Below, piece after piece: positions 46,392-57,287 of a DNA stretch of 64,000 bases; the first letter of the stretch is position 1, and each line of letters begins with the position of its first letter. Both the position numbers and the translations under genes were made by a program. Origin of the DNA: Portulaca oleracea (Eukaryota; Streptophyta; Magnoliopsida; Caryophyllales; Portulacaceae); contig CM055880.1 in NCBI GenBank assembly GCA_029582165.1, forward strand, positions 4,216,001-4,280,000. The letters run 5' to 3'. The notes beneath the pieces were generated by a model. It ran no database searches. It was not told where the DNA came from and worked only from the letters and a program-made list of their open reading frames with translations.

Positions 46392-48711
46392 ATGCAATCG
46401 AAAAAAGGGGACGACGAATCCACCCACAAGAAGCTGATACTGACGGGGCTGTCAGCCTCCGTCGCCGAGACAAACACCTTCCCCATCGACATCATCAAGA
46501 CCCGCCTCCAACTCTCCGCCTTCTCCGCCGCCCCAACCACCACCACCTCCGCCGTCCGGGTCGCCGTCGACATTGTGCGCAACGAGGGCTTTCTGGGTCT
46601 CTATCAGGGCTTGTCTCCGGCGATCGTCCGCCACCTCATCTACACCCCCATTCGAATCGTAGGGTACGAAAATTTGAGGGATCTTGCCGTCGTTTCTCAG
46701 GGCGGCGGCGATGGCGGCGGCGCTCTTTCTCTACCCATCAAGGCCCTCGTCGGCGGCTTATCTGGGGTTTTTGCCCAGGTAACATTTTTACCAATTATTT
46801 TTCTTTTTGAGCCTTTTGAATTTGATCAAAGTTGGATTGTTTGCAATTAAAGTTCATTTGTGAAGTGGGTTTTCTGTTTGGGGATTGATTGATCCAATTT
46901 TGGGTTCATAGTTGTTGGCATTGATACCCTTATGTAGCGTTTGGTTGGGAAATTTTCCCGGGAATGTTGGTCTTCACACGTTTGGTTCTTCATAATATAC
47001 AGTAGATGAAAGTTTCAATGTGAGACCCATTATTTCTCTTACGACCTCAGTTTAGCCACCGTTCTTTGATGCAGTACGTACTGCAAGTTATGACACCGCA
47101 ATTTACCGCAACTTACAAATTAACCGCATAAAAGAACGGTGCCTAAATAGTTTCCCAAGGCGGGTTTAGGTAAGTCTTTCCCTTGAGACTACCAAACGCA
47201 ATATAATATAATAGGATGATTAGAATTTGCCAATTAGGCTGTTTAGATTTTTCAGTGTCTATGATTATGAAGCATAAAGGGAGTTTAGGTTGGAATTTCA
47301 ACTTTTATGATACTAATCCAACGATGATGGTTTATTACTTTGCTTACCATTTTAAGTAGACTTGTAAATCAATCACTTATGCTTCACAGTTTGAATGTTC
47401 ATCTGTACTCGGATGAGTTTTATGAAATGGTTTTGCCACATTGTGGAACTGTCATTAAATGCCCTCCCCGTATCCTTCTCGCTTGTCCAAAATGAATGGT
47501 TTCAAGGTACTTAAATATGTGAGTTGCGGTGTAGAATCGGTGGTGGTATAGAGAAGAAAATGATCATGCGATTAACTTCATCTAAGTAATAATTTGGGGA
47601 GATTAAAAGTAATGTGATCCATTGAGGTGCACTGTTTGGTATATACCAAGAATGTTGGTCTTTGGTTTGTTGAGCATATAGTTCCCCTTCAAAAACTGTC
47701 TTCTGTGGTCTTATGCACTTGCTCGTAAATGGCATGCAAGCTGGTAATGTATGAGCAACTGTGTTTGCGTGCTGTCGAGGCTCAACTTCTTTTTCGGTTT
47801 ATTTCTTCTCTAGTCCTCTTGGGTCAAGTGGAACCAATCTCTCTAAATTGCAAAATTTCGGAGTAAGACTGTTGTATCTTATCCCTCCGTGCATCACCTG
47901 GGCGGGATTTTGGAGTATTGGTTTTAGTTTTGGTTTCTTCTCTGGTCATCTCTTGAAATCGGTCTCTCATCTAGCCGCTATGTTTGCTAAACTAACGTTG
48001 CTTACATCTAGATCTCTAGATGCAGGATCCACACTGGGAGTTGTTGCTGCTGCTGTTAATCTTATCTTGTCAATAGTCATCCATTGCCCCGCTACTTGAC
48101 AATCTAATGCATGCTTGTTTACAAAAAAGTATCAACATCATGGTTCATACCTGGTAGGCATGCAGGTGGTGGCGAGTCCCGCTGATCTCATAAAAGTCAG
48201 AATGCAAGCAGACGGCCGGCTAATCACCCAAGGTCTACAACCGCGTTACTCCGGCTTTCTCGATGCCCTAAGCAAGATCATTCGCGCCGAGGGCATACCG
48301 GGACTCTGGAGGGGGGTTTTCCCGAACGCACAAAGGGCGTTTTTGGTAAACATGGGCGAATTAGCATGTTACGATCACGCAAAGCGGTTCGTCCTCAGAA
48401 ATCACATAGCCGAGGACAACATATACGCCCACACGCTGTCCTCCATCATGTCGGGGCTTGCAGCCACCACATTGAGCTGCCCGGCTGACGTTGTCAAGAC
48501 GAGAATGATGAACCAAGGAGCCGGCAAGGAAGAAGGTAAGGCGGTTTACAGAAGTTCTTACGATTGTTTGGTGAAGACGGTCAGGCATGAAGGAGCGAGG
48601 GCCTTGTGGAAAGGGTTTTTCCCGACGTGGGCTAGACTCGGTCCTTGGCAATTTGCCTTTTGGGTCTCGTATGAGAAATTTAGGCAGATCGCGGGTTTCT
48701 CTTCGTTCTGA
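46392..48711 (+). CDS. UCP3-like: Mitochondrial uncoupling protein 3-like carrier, tandem copy 1
   Basis: Two exons, 46392-46778 and 48166-48711; phase 0 intron; 310 aa, the usual mitochondrial carrier length. Seen: three carrier repeats with signatures FPIDIIKTRLQL, SPADLIKVRMQAD and CPADVVKTRMMNQG, plus PAIVRHLIYTPIRIVGYENL, AFLVNMGELACYDHAKRF and GFFPTWARLGPWQFAFWVSY. This follows Arabidopsis UCP3 closely as I recall it. Known of the family: six-helix inner-membrane carriers (SLC25); plant UCPs move protons or organic acids, and the substrate of UCP3 is not settled. The start is the first ATG in the frame before the conserved core. Copy 2 lies 2 kb downstream, about 90% identical over exon 2. 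The intron holds nested MITEs. Confidence 0.92.
46937..47200. mobile_element. MITE in UCP3 copy 1 intron
   Basis: Ends TAGCGTTTGGTTGGGAAA and, reverse-complemented, TTGCGTTTGGTAGTCTCAAG, sharing GCGTTTGGT. It contains a smaller MITE at 47055-47143. The target duplication is unclear. Absent from copy 2's intron as far as I can align it. Confidence 0.55.
47055..47143. mobile_element. Short Tourist-like MITE nested in the larger MITE
   Basis: GCCACCGTTCTTTGATGC at the left and, reverse-complemented, GGCACCGTTCTTTTATGCGG at the right, flanked by TTA and TAA. Same family as 60231-60460. 89 bp; probably an internally deleted copy. Confidence 0.6.
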
Positions 48712-49675
48712 CAATTGTTCTATCCATGTTGTAATTCTATGGTTTTCTTCCCTGCTCGAATTCGGGCATTTGCTTAATATGTGCATTTGTTGTTGATATA
48801 AACTTAGCACCAAACATTGAATTTTGTATGTTGGAGATTGTATTGTGATTCCTGCAGTAATTATACATTTGATTCCATTCTTTTACAGCTTTTTGGGTTG
48901 TAATTGTTACTGGAGAGTTGAATCTTCTTTCACATTTTCACAACAATATGAAATGCATCAAACACTGTTTAATTTATGGACACCTCTGAGTAAGCAACTC
49001 AGCTTTGCAAGCAAAATGGATATTTCAGGTGCCAAAGATTCACTTTTATCATCCAACAGTGACTTTCCTAACATGTAAACAAAACCACATTTGGGTTAAT
49101 TAATTTAAATCATGAATAATTTATAGTGAATAATTTAAATCATGAAGTGTATGAACCAATAACTAGCTATGTATGAGTAGATTCACATTTTGGTGGAAAT
49201 CGACGACCGCAGGGTTTCAGATTGATCTACGTGATCGGCAATGGAAAGGGTAGTAAGGGAGGAATAAAAGATTAGGGGAGGTTTAATGGAGGATAGATGA
49301 TGGAGACTAAGATTCCATTGTAGATTGCTTCCTATTTTGTTTATAAGATGACATTTCATGGTATTCAAATGTCGTCTTGGATTCTAGATTTTCAGTGGTA
49401 AATGCGGAAATCGAAAATCTAGATTTTCAGTAACACTTACTTCTATAACTAGTTACGTAAAAATCACTTACAACTACTGTGAGGTAAGGTAAAAATTATT
49501 TCACAAATATGATGTGTGTAATAATTATTACGGCAAACCATGGGTAGGATAAAAACACTTAGAGCTTATGTGAGGTAAGGTAAAAATTATTTCACAAAGA
49601 TGGGGTGTGAAAAACTTATTACAACAAACCTCAGTAATGAGTGTATTTGAACTATTTATCAACTCGCTTAATCAT
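48712..49675. other. 3' flank of UCP3 copy 1 and spacer
   Basis: The first ~360 bases (to about 49070) are homologous to the 3' flank of copy 2 (53381-53757) and mark the end of the duplicated unit. Direct near-repeats GTGAGGTAAGGTAAAAATTA occur at about 49478 and 49569. No gene. Confidence 0.6.
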
Positions 49676-49713
49676 TTTAATGAATATAGATGCATAAAAT
49701 AATATAAATTAGC

Positions 49714-49960
49714 CCCCACAAAAAATCGGGTCCAAGTAAATTTGGGTCGGTTAAATTCGGTCAATGTTAGAATTCGGACGAGACATTCATGTCTAAACCC
49801 GGTCTTTATTCAGATAAGGTCGGGTCGGACAATTTGGACGAAACTAAATTCGGGTCAAAATCAGGTTTGGACAATAGAAAAATATTATGTCCAAACATTC
49901 GATCAATTCGATAATATCAAAAATTCAAATGAAAAATCTGTGTCTAAACCTAGTTTAAAC
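49714..49960. mobile_element. hAT-like MITE, right end lost
   Basis: Carries AAAAAATCGGGTCC, CGGACGAGACATTCATGTC and GGTCGGGTCGGACAATTTGG. The flank TAATGAATATAGATGCATAA resembles that of 45002-45170, showing that both are the same ancestral insertion carried by the duplication. Confidence 0.65.
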
Positions 49961-50043
49961 TCACAATCTTTCAAAAATTCAAATGAAAAATGCCCATATT
50001 ATCCATAATCCTAATTGAATCATATATAACACACATCCATCTT

Positions 50044-50340
50044 ACTCTCTCTCTCTCTCTCGCGCACACACACAGCCATCTCTCTCTGCAATTCTCTCTC
50101 TCTCTCACACACACTCTTACACACACATCTCTCTCTTCTCTAGAGTCGAGAGAGAGAGATAGAGAGGGTAGACAGAGAGAGTAGACTGAGAGGGTGGAGA
50201 GAGAGAAAGAGGGTAGAGAGAGTATAGAGAGAGAAAATTATCATTCAGAGAGTAGCTATAGAGAGAGAGAGAAAGAGAGAGAGAGAGAGGAGGTAGAGAG
50301 ATAGTAGTTTGAGAGAGAGAGGGGAAGGCGTAGAGAGAAA
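50044..50340. repeat. CT/CA tract followed by GA tract (about 300 bp)
   Basis: Pyrimidine (CT)n with (CA)n interruptions to about 50141, then (GA)n with GTAG interruptions. The two halves are largely complementary and could fold back. It lies about 400 bp upstream of UCP3 copy 2. Copy 1 has nothing comparable. Confidence 0.9.
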
Positions 50341-50721
50341 ATGGGTACAGAGCTAATGTATTGTATTACATATAATATGAAATGACAAATATATAAATTA
50401 AATACTTATTCTTACGAACTCTCTTAATTGAGTTTCCAAGTAAGAGTAAATAATTTACCCTTGCAAACACTGTCATACCCCCACTTTCATTTACTCTTAT
50501 GAACTTCTACCCTCCTTTCTAACTCTCTTCCTGTTCGAGCTGAATAACCGAATTCGTTGGACCTAAAAAAATTTAATTCGGTATAAACTTGATTTTGATA
50601 TTATCCAAATTGACCGAATATTCGACCACAATATTTTTTTTCCCCTATTGTATGTAGATGACGTCGACCACAACTTTGGTGCGCACTATCTAAAGCCTAT
50701 AACAGCAGAAAGAGGAGAGCC

Positions 50722-53380
50722 ATGCAACTCCACAAAGGTGACATGGCAAACATTCAAATGCAATGGAGAAAGGGGGACGACGAATCCACCCACAAGAAGC
50801 TGATTGTGACGGCGCTATCCGCCACCGTGGCCGAGACAACCACCTTCCCCATCGACGTCATCAAGACCCGCCTCCAACTCTGCGCCTCCTCCTCCGCCGC
50901 CCCAACCACCACCACCTCCTCCGCCGCCCGGGTCGCCGCCCACATTGTCCGTAACGAGGGCTTTCTCGGTCTCTATCAGGGTTTGTCTCCGGCGATCGTC
51001 CGCCACCTCATCTACACCCCCATTCGAATTGTGGGGTATGAGAATTTGAGGGATATAGCCGTTGCTTCTCAGGGCGGCGGCGGCGGCGGCTCTCTTCCTC
51101 TCTCCACCAGGGTCCTCGTCGGCGGCTTATCTGGGATGATTGCCCAGGTAACATTCTAATCATTACTCAATTTACTCTCTCCCGTGAGTTGAATAGTCAG
51201 TAAAAGTTAATAAGGAAATAAGTGCATTAATTTTATCAAATGTCCCGTTTGGATAGAATAAAGCTGTCTCTAACTCCTAGAAAATAAGTTAAGGAGTCAT
51301 ATAGGTTTATAAATAAATAAACTATGGATTGGGTTAACCTGTGCTTGGGTTAAGGAGCCACACGCACGCTTGGGTTAAGGAGCCGCACATGCGTGTGGCG
51401 TGGGTTGTAGGGCGCTAGAGACGTTTATTATAAGCACACTTGACGCATGAACTCGGAGCATTAGGAGCAGACAACTTAATAACATTTATTATTATTATTA
51501 TATATTATTAAACAGTTAAATACAATTGGATAGAATTAATTGTCAACTGTCAATTTTATCCAATTGCATTGCATGTTGTCATCATTATCCAGACAGAAGA
51601 TCATCAAGGAGATTGATTATATATATGTCAATCCTGAAAGCTTTGTTGTATACTAGGGATACAAATTTGCTTGAGGGGCAAATCTTGTCTTGAAGATAGT
51701 GATCTGATCACGCCTCAAAACCTTAATCAATCCCAGTTTTCCTAACAATTAACTGTCCATTGACGTTATTAATTTCTCATATGAAAGTACTGTCGTAGAT
51801 TCATATCGAAAAATATTATCACAAGAATGTAACGTTGTAATTTTGATAAAGTATGATATGACAAATTCTTAATCAAAAAATGATGTTTGGATAATATTAA
51901 TGGAACGGAGGGAGTATTTTCTTCTTTGAGTCTTTTGATTTTGATGAAGTTCAACTCTTTTACAATTAAGTTGATTTGTGAAGTGGGGTTTCTGTCTGGG
52001 CAATTGATTGTTGAGGAATTCGGAACAAGTTGTGGGATAAGGCCTTGTTCTTTGGTTAGGTTTAATCAATATATTCAAACCTATTCAAACTTATCCATAC
52101 TTATTCTAATTTATCCAAATCTTACACAATTTTCCAAAAAAAATAGACTCTAAGAACACAATTCCCTCAAAAAAACATCATAACTTATCCAAACCTATCT
52201 AAACTTATCTTATCTCCAATTTAGACTTCATAGCTGATGCCATTGATCCCCTGATAGGATGATTAGTATTTTCCAATTAGCATTTTTTTCTCAGCTTATG
52301 ATTGTCAAGAATGTGGTCTTTGGTTTGTTGAGCATTAAGGGTTTTGTGTTGATTACGTGCCACAGTTTCACTTAAAAAACTGTCTTCTGTGGTCTTATGC
52401 ACTTGCTAGTTAATGGCATGCAAGCTGGTAATGTTATGAGCAACCATGTTTGCTTGCTGTCTAGGCTCAACTTCTAGCCATCTTGCGTTAATTGGAACCA
52501 ATCTCTTTAAATTACATGATTTAAGGGTAACACCGTTACATCCGATCCCTCCGTACCTCACCCTAACAGGATTTTGAAGTACTGGTTTCCGTTTCCGTTT
52601 TGGTTTCTTCTCTAGTCATCTCTTGAAATCGGTCTCTCAGCTAGCAGCTATGCTAAACTAATGCTATATTAGATCTCTAGTGACCCATGTATGTGGGACC
52701 CACACTGGAAGTTGTTGCTGCTGTTGATCTTATCTTGTCAATAGTCATCCATTGTCCCGCCATTTGACAATCTATTGCACTCTTGTTTACAAAAAGAGTA
52801 TCAACATCATGGTTCATACCTCATAGGCATGCAGGTGGCGGCGAGTCCCGCTGATCTCATAAAAGTCAGAATGCAAGCAGACGGCCAGCTAATCACCCAA
52901 GGCCTACAACCGCGTTACTCCGGCTTTCTCGACGCCCTAAACAAGATCATGCGCACCGAGGGCTTATCGGGACTCTGGATGGGGGTCATCCCAAACGCAC
53001 GAAGGGCATTTTTGGTAAACATGGGTGAATTAGCATGTTACGATCACGCAAAGCGGTTCGTCCTCAGAAATCACATAGCCGAGGACAACATATACGCCCA
53101 CACGCTGTCCTCCATCATGTCGGGGCTTGCAGCCACCACATTGAGCTGCCCGGCTGACGTTGTCAAGACGAGGATGATGAACCAAGGAACCGGCAAGGAA
53201 GAAGGTAAGGTGGTGTACACAAGTTCTTATGATTGTTTGGTGAAGACGATTAAACGCGAAGGAGTGAGGGCTCTTTGGAAAGGGTTTTTCCCGACTTGGG
53301 CTAGACTCGGTCCTTGGCAATTTGCCTTTTGGGTCTCGTATGAGAAATTTAGGCAGGCTGCGGGGTTCTCTTCGTTCTGA
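50722..53380 (+). CDS. UCP3-like: Mitochondrial uncoupling protein 3-like carrier, tandem copy 2
   Basis: Exons 50722-51147 and 52835-53380; 323 aa from the first ATG, or 311 aa from the in-frame ATG at 50758, which is the one matching copy 1. The upstream ATG exists because this copy has CCATGC where copy 1 has CCATCC, so the 12-residue extension is new or non-functional. Seen: FPIDVIKTRLQL, SPADLIKVRMQAD and CPADVVKTRMMNQG carrier signatures and all six helix regions. Exon 2 differs from copy 1 at 18 of 181 residues. Intron 51148-52834 carries a Stowaway-like remnant near 51745-51914. Same expected inner-membrane location as copy 1. Both copies look intact, so subfunctionalisation is possible. 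Convergent with the fucosyltransferase gene. Confidence 0.92.
51745..51914. mobile_element. Stowaway-like MITE, 5'-truncated, in UCP3 copy 2 intron
   Basis: Right end AATGGAACGGAGGGAG followed by TA, with family-type internal text (GAAAAATATTATCACAAGAA). Left TIR missing. Confidence 0.65.
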
Positions 53381-54118
53381 AGATTGTTTATCCATGTTGT
53401 AATTCTATGGGTTTCTTCCCTGGTGATGATTCTCCCATGACTCATGCTCGAATTCGGGCATTTGCTTAAGATGTGTATTTGTGTTGGTGTTGTTGATCAA
53501 AAGTTAGCACCAAACATTGAATTTTGTATGTTGGAGATTGTATTGTGATTACATTGGAGAATACAGTAATTATACTGTTGACTACATTCTTCCTGGTTTT
53601 TTTGTGTTGTAATCTGTTACTGTAGAATTGAATCAAACAACATTATGAAACACATACCGTTCATGAAGACCTCTGAGTAAGCAACTCAACTTCGCAAGAA
53701 AAATGGATATTTCAGGTGGCCAAAGATTCGCTTTTGTCAGACGACAGTGACTGACGAATAAACATGGCGAACAGATTGTTATCTGCTACTATCCGAAAGC
53801 TGTAGACAGAGATCAAAAAGTAAACAATTTCACAATCAAAATGGGTATTTCGGGCGGCCAAAGAACCCTGTTTTATAAAGAAAAAAAGGTGAGACCGATC
53901 GAATTAGATACAAATACCCAAGAATAAGAACTGCTAAACTGCAAATTGCCCTAACTACCATTAATACCTAACTTCAAAACTTAAAAGGGTCCCCAAGAAA
54001 CAAAAATGATATGACCTCTTTCTGAAGCCGCTAAACACTTCAGCAAAAAAATCAACCCTGACTGAGAGATGAATTCAAAGGAGCAGTTGTAACTGACAAG
54101 TATTTGAACCAATCTGGT
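53381..54118. other. Convergent 3' flanks of UCP3 copy 2 and the fucosyltransferase
   Basis: To about 53757 it is homologous to the 3' flank of UCP3 copy 1. The remainder is probably 3' UTR of the minus-strand gene. No separate gene. Confidence 0.6.
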
Positions 54119-57100
54119 TTATAGTTCTTCCCTGCCTTCAACCACCTTAAGCCCCCAACTGATATCCTCACAATGCCTTACATGAGGCACGATCTTGCCG
54201 GTGTCGGTCCCTGTTTTGGCCTTGCAGTCCCAAAAGGGCGGGGCATGAAAGCATGGCTCTATCGACATGGCTCGAACACAGGGAGGTTTCGGTGTCTTCT
54301 TGTCCTCCGGCTTATACAATATCCATGGTTTCAACCCCCCGAGTCCTTGAGCAACATAGCCGAAGGTTGACCATGCGCTTGTCACCAGCTTGTCGCTCAG
54401 ACTGAGTAAATACATCTCTGCCCATGCTTTCCTGTTGTGCATCATCTGGTGCGATTTCTGAAACTGCTCGTGGCTTGGCTGGTAAAATCCAACCATTTCT
54501 CCTGTTACGGTTGGGTGCTCCCAGTACATCTCACGAAGGGTTTCGTAGTAGCCGGCGATCAGGGAGGTTGTGAGAACAGCGACAGATTTAGGGTTTCTTG
54601 ATGGGTTGATGGCGGAATCATCCTTGCTGATTTCTGGGATTAGCTTCTCTTGGAATAGACAGGTCTCGATTTGTTGCTGCACATGTGGGAATGGACCTGG
54701 GCCAACTTCAAAAGTTCTGATCTGGACTCCGATTCGCTCGTCTGCTCGGGCCAGGTAAGCGTTATAGTATCTAGTGATCAAACCCCAGACTTGGTTTGTT
54801 GGGTGGAAAAGGTATCGCCCTAGATGATGAAAGATGGACACTTTCTCGGGGAAGAGGTTGTATAGTTCTTGCTCGAAAGATTGGATTAGGTAAAGGGATG
54901 GGATGAAGTAGTTATCGGTTCTCATTATCAGCCATGGGACTTTACCAAGAAGAGATTGGTCTTCATCGCAGAAGAAAAGCTTATCATGATCATTATAATC
55001 ATGACCCAGATGAAGGTATAGATATGGGGGCACTCTTTCCATTGAAACATTTAGAAGATTTTTTTCCAGCATATGTCCATGGCACTGAGGAGACTTCTGA
55101 TCAAAACTCTTGAAGTGTTTAGTTAACGGAAAGTCACCTGGAAGAAACCATGAGGTGCTGGGAAATGGCTCACAGAAAAGATCAGTCATGTCAGTCCCCG
55201 GGTCAACCAATAATACTCGATTTGTGAGAAGGGAGTAAAGAAAAGCCGAAGCCACTGTCAAAATTCTGTTACCCAAGCCGCTGTACGATATCCATACAAC
55301 ATAGTTGCATTCTGTAGGAGCAGCAAACTTGCTGCGAGACTTTAGTTGCTTCAGAGCCTCATTGTATGGTTGTGTACCGGGGCCACAGCGCCTATGTAAC
55401 TCTTCATAGCTCCGGAGCTTAGAGAGAAGATAAGAGGAAGGCTTGAATGGTGAAGCCTTTCTGTACATAAACGACTGGTACCTGCTTAAACAAGATGCTT
55501 CATCAAATCCAGGGGGAAGGAGTCCACCAAGCAACTTATCATCATGCACTTCTGCAGGATCCGCACCGGATTTTTCTTTTTGCTGTTGCTGTTGCTGTTG
55601 CTGCTGCTGTTCCTGTGGTTGCTGGACTTCAACAGGCTGTGTAGTACCATTGAGTTTACCTGAGAGTTTCAATAGTCTGAGATTTCGCACAATAAAAGAA
55701 GGCATCTATAATTTGCTCAATGCTGTTTCGAAATTGCTAGCAACAGCATGTGCGAATAATATTGCTGCATGATATCCATCCTAAATGAGAAAACCAGTCA
55801 TATGCGGTGACACCCTTAAGAAACGGTTGGAAACAGCAGATTAGGTAGCAGATATATTGGGTAACGTCAGTATGAAAACAAGAAACACATACTGAATGGA
55901 GCACTGGGAAAAGTGAATGTCTACGGATGGTTCAATCAGCTAATAGTAAGTCTGAACGTTCAACATTCAGAACTCTGGGCCTAATCAGACTTGTACACAC
56001 CAAGTTAGGACACTGGAGCTCAGGAAATCGCTATTAATGACTTGGCAGAACTTGACGCACCAAAAATCGACCTGAACCCGCCCGAAAGCTTAGGGTTTTA
56101 AACACGATTTCCAAACCTGAACCCTAAATAAAACCGAAAATGGCCCGTATCAAACCCGACTTGGAACCGACCCACCCACCCGAGCTGATAGGTCTAGGCC
56201 TATTATATTTACAGCATAGAATCCATCCCTTAGCGGTGAGCTTAAAAACCAAATCAATACAGTTCAGAGTACTGCTGTTTCTTTCATGAATTTATAATAC
56301 AAACAGGGAGGAATGCTTAGACCAGCCAATTTGGAAGGCTTCTCTAGGGGTTTTACATAAGCAAGACAATATGATGGATACGAAATACGATAGCCCACCA
56401 AAATGGTCCAACATGAATCCCCGTCATTAATTGAGACGCTTCATTGAGAGAGAGATCTCGATAGGGGAAGACAGGAATGCAGGAAACCATCAATTCCAAT
56501 CCCAAGGGGTGGGGCAACTCACTATCTTGGATTCAACTCACAAATCCAACACAATAAATGTCAGCTCCAAGTCATTAAATCGATCCACTAGTAGTGATGG
56601 TTGCCTAATGTTGACAGTTAGATTAAACTTAAGTACTTAGTGCAACTCAAACTTGAATGCTACCTGAGATCATCAGAGGGAAAGCTCAATGTCATCTATT
56701 CATCTCTCCAAGACAAAAGGCATTCAATCGTGCAAAATTAACTCAACACAGCCGATTAGAACACGATAGCAAACCATGGTAGCATTTTAACATGCTAATG
56801 AATACAGTAATTAAGCACCAAAACTTACACCCACCGACAAAATCAACGAAATCCAGGATGAAATAGAAGAATGCAGCTCAATTTGAGATGAACATACTAT
56901 TCTGTAATCGACCTATCCGTATTTCTACCCGGCTTCATGATCAGACAGGGGAAACTAGAGTACAACCAAATGAAAAAGCAACGAAACAAAGGGAGCGAAA
57001 TGTTTACCTAGCGATTCAGAAGTGATGATCAATGGCGGTTTATGATCCAAAACCCTAGCGTCAGCAAACGGGGAGGTACGATCGGAATTAGGGCTACGAT

Positions 57101-57287
57101 AAACGACGGAGATTATAACCAAAATCGGAAGAATTACGAGAAGAGCGGCGAAAGCTCTGGTGACATTAGCAGCGACGGACTTAAAGGAGACTACTGAGCG
57201 AGCTTCAGGAGGTCTAGCTCCATCAATGGCGTCGCGATCTAGGGTTCTTACTGGTGAAAATCGCTTCCTTAGATCGTTAAGATCCAT
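54119..57287 (-). CDS. FUT1-like: Galactoside 2-alpha-L-fucosyltransferase-like (GT37, xyloglucan FUT1 type)
   Basis: Two exons, 57287-57008 and 55659-54119, with a phase 1 intron; 606 aa. The real ATG is at 57287; the frame opens with TTG three codons earlier. Seen: cytoplasmic tail, one signal-anchor helix (about 45-63, AFAALLVILPILVIISVVY) as in type II Golgi proteins, a stem with a poly-Q stretch (about 106-120), then the catalytic domain: YSGLGNRILTVASAFLYSLL (about 219), GVQIRTFEVGPGPF (about 404) and SAWSTFGYVAQGLGG. Known: FUT1 adds alpha-1,2-fucose from GDP-fucose to galactose on xyloglucan side chains in the Golgi; other GT37 members act on arabinogalactan proteins. Which acceptor applies is not visible. 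Family members are usually about 530-560 aa; the extra length is in the stem. Confidence 0.93.
55573..55605 (-). repeat. Poly-glutamine (CAA/CAG) tract in the fucosyltransferase stem
   Basis: A mixed CAG/CAA run encodes about ten consecutive Gln after PQE in the lumenal stem. Mixed codons argue against very recent slippage. Confidence 0.9.

Noticed and set aside
48361..48813. Minus-strand ORF of 150 aa conserved in both UCP3 copies
   Set aside because: It is antisense to exon 2; its conservation follows from the duplication and the coding constraint of the sense strand.
49990..50184. 64-aa ORF with Ser-Leu and His-Thr repeats
   Set aside because: Translation of the CT/CA microsatellite.
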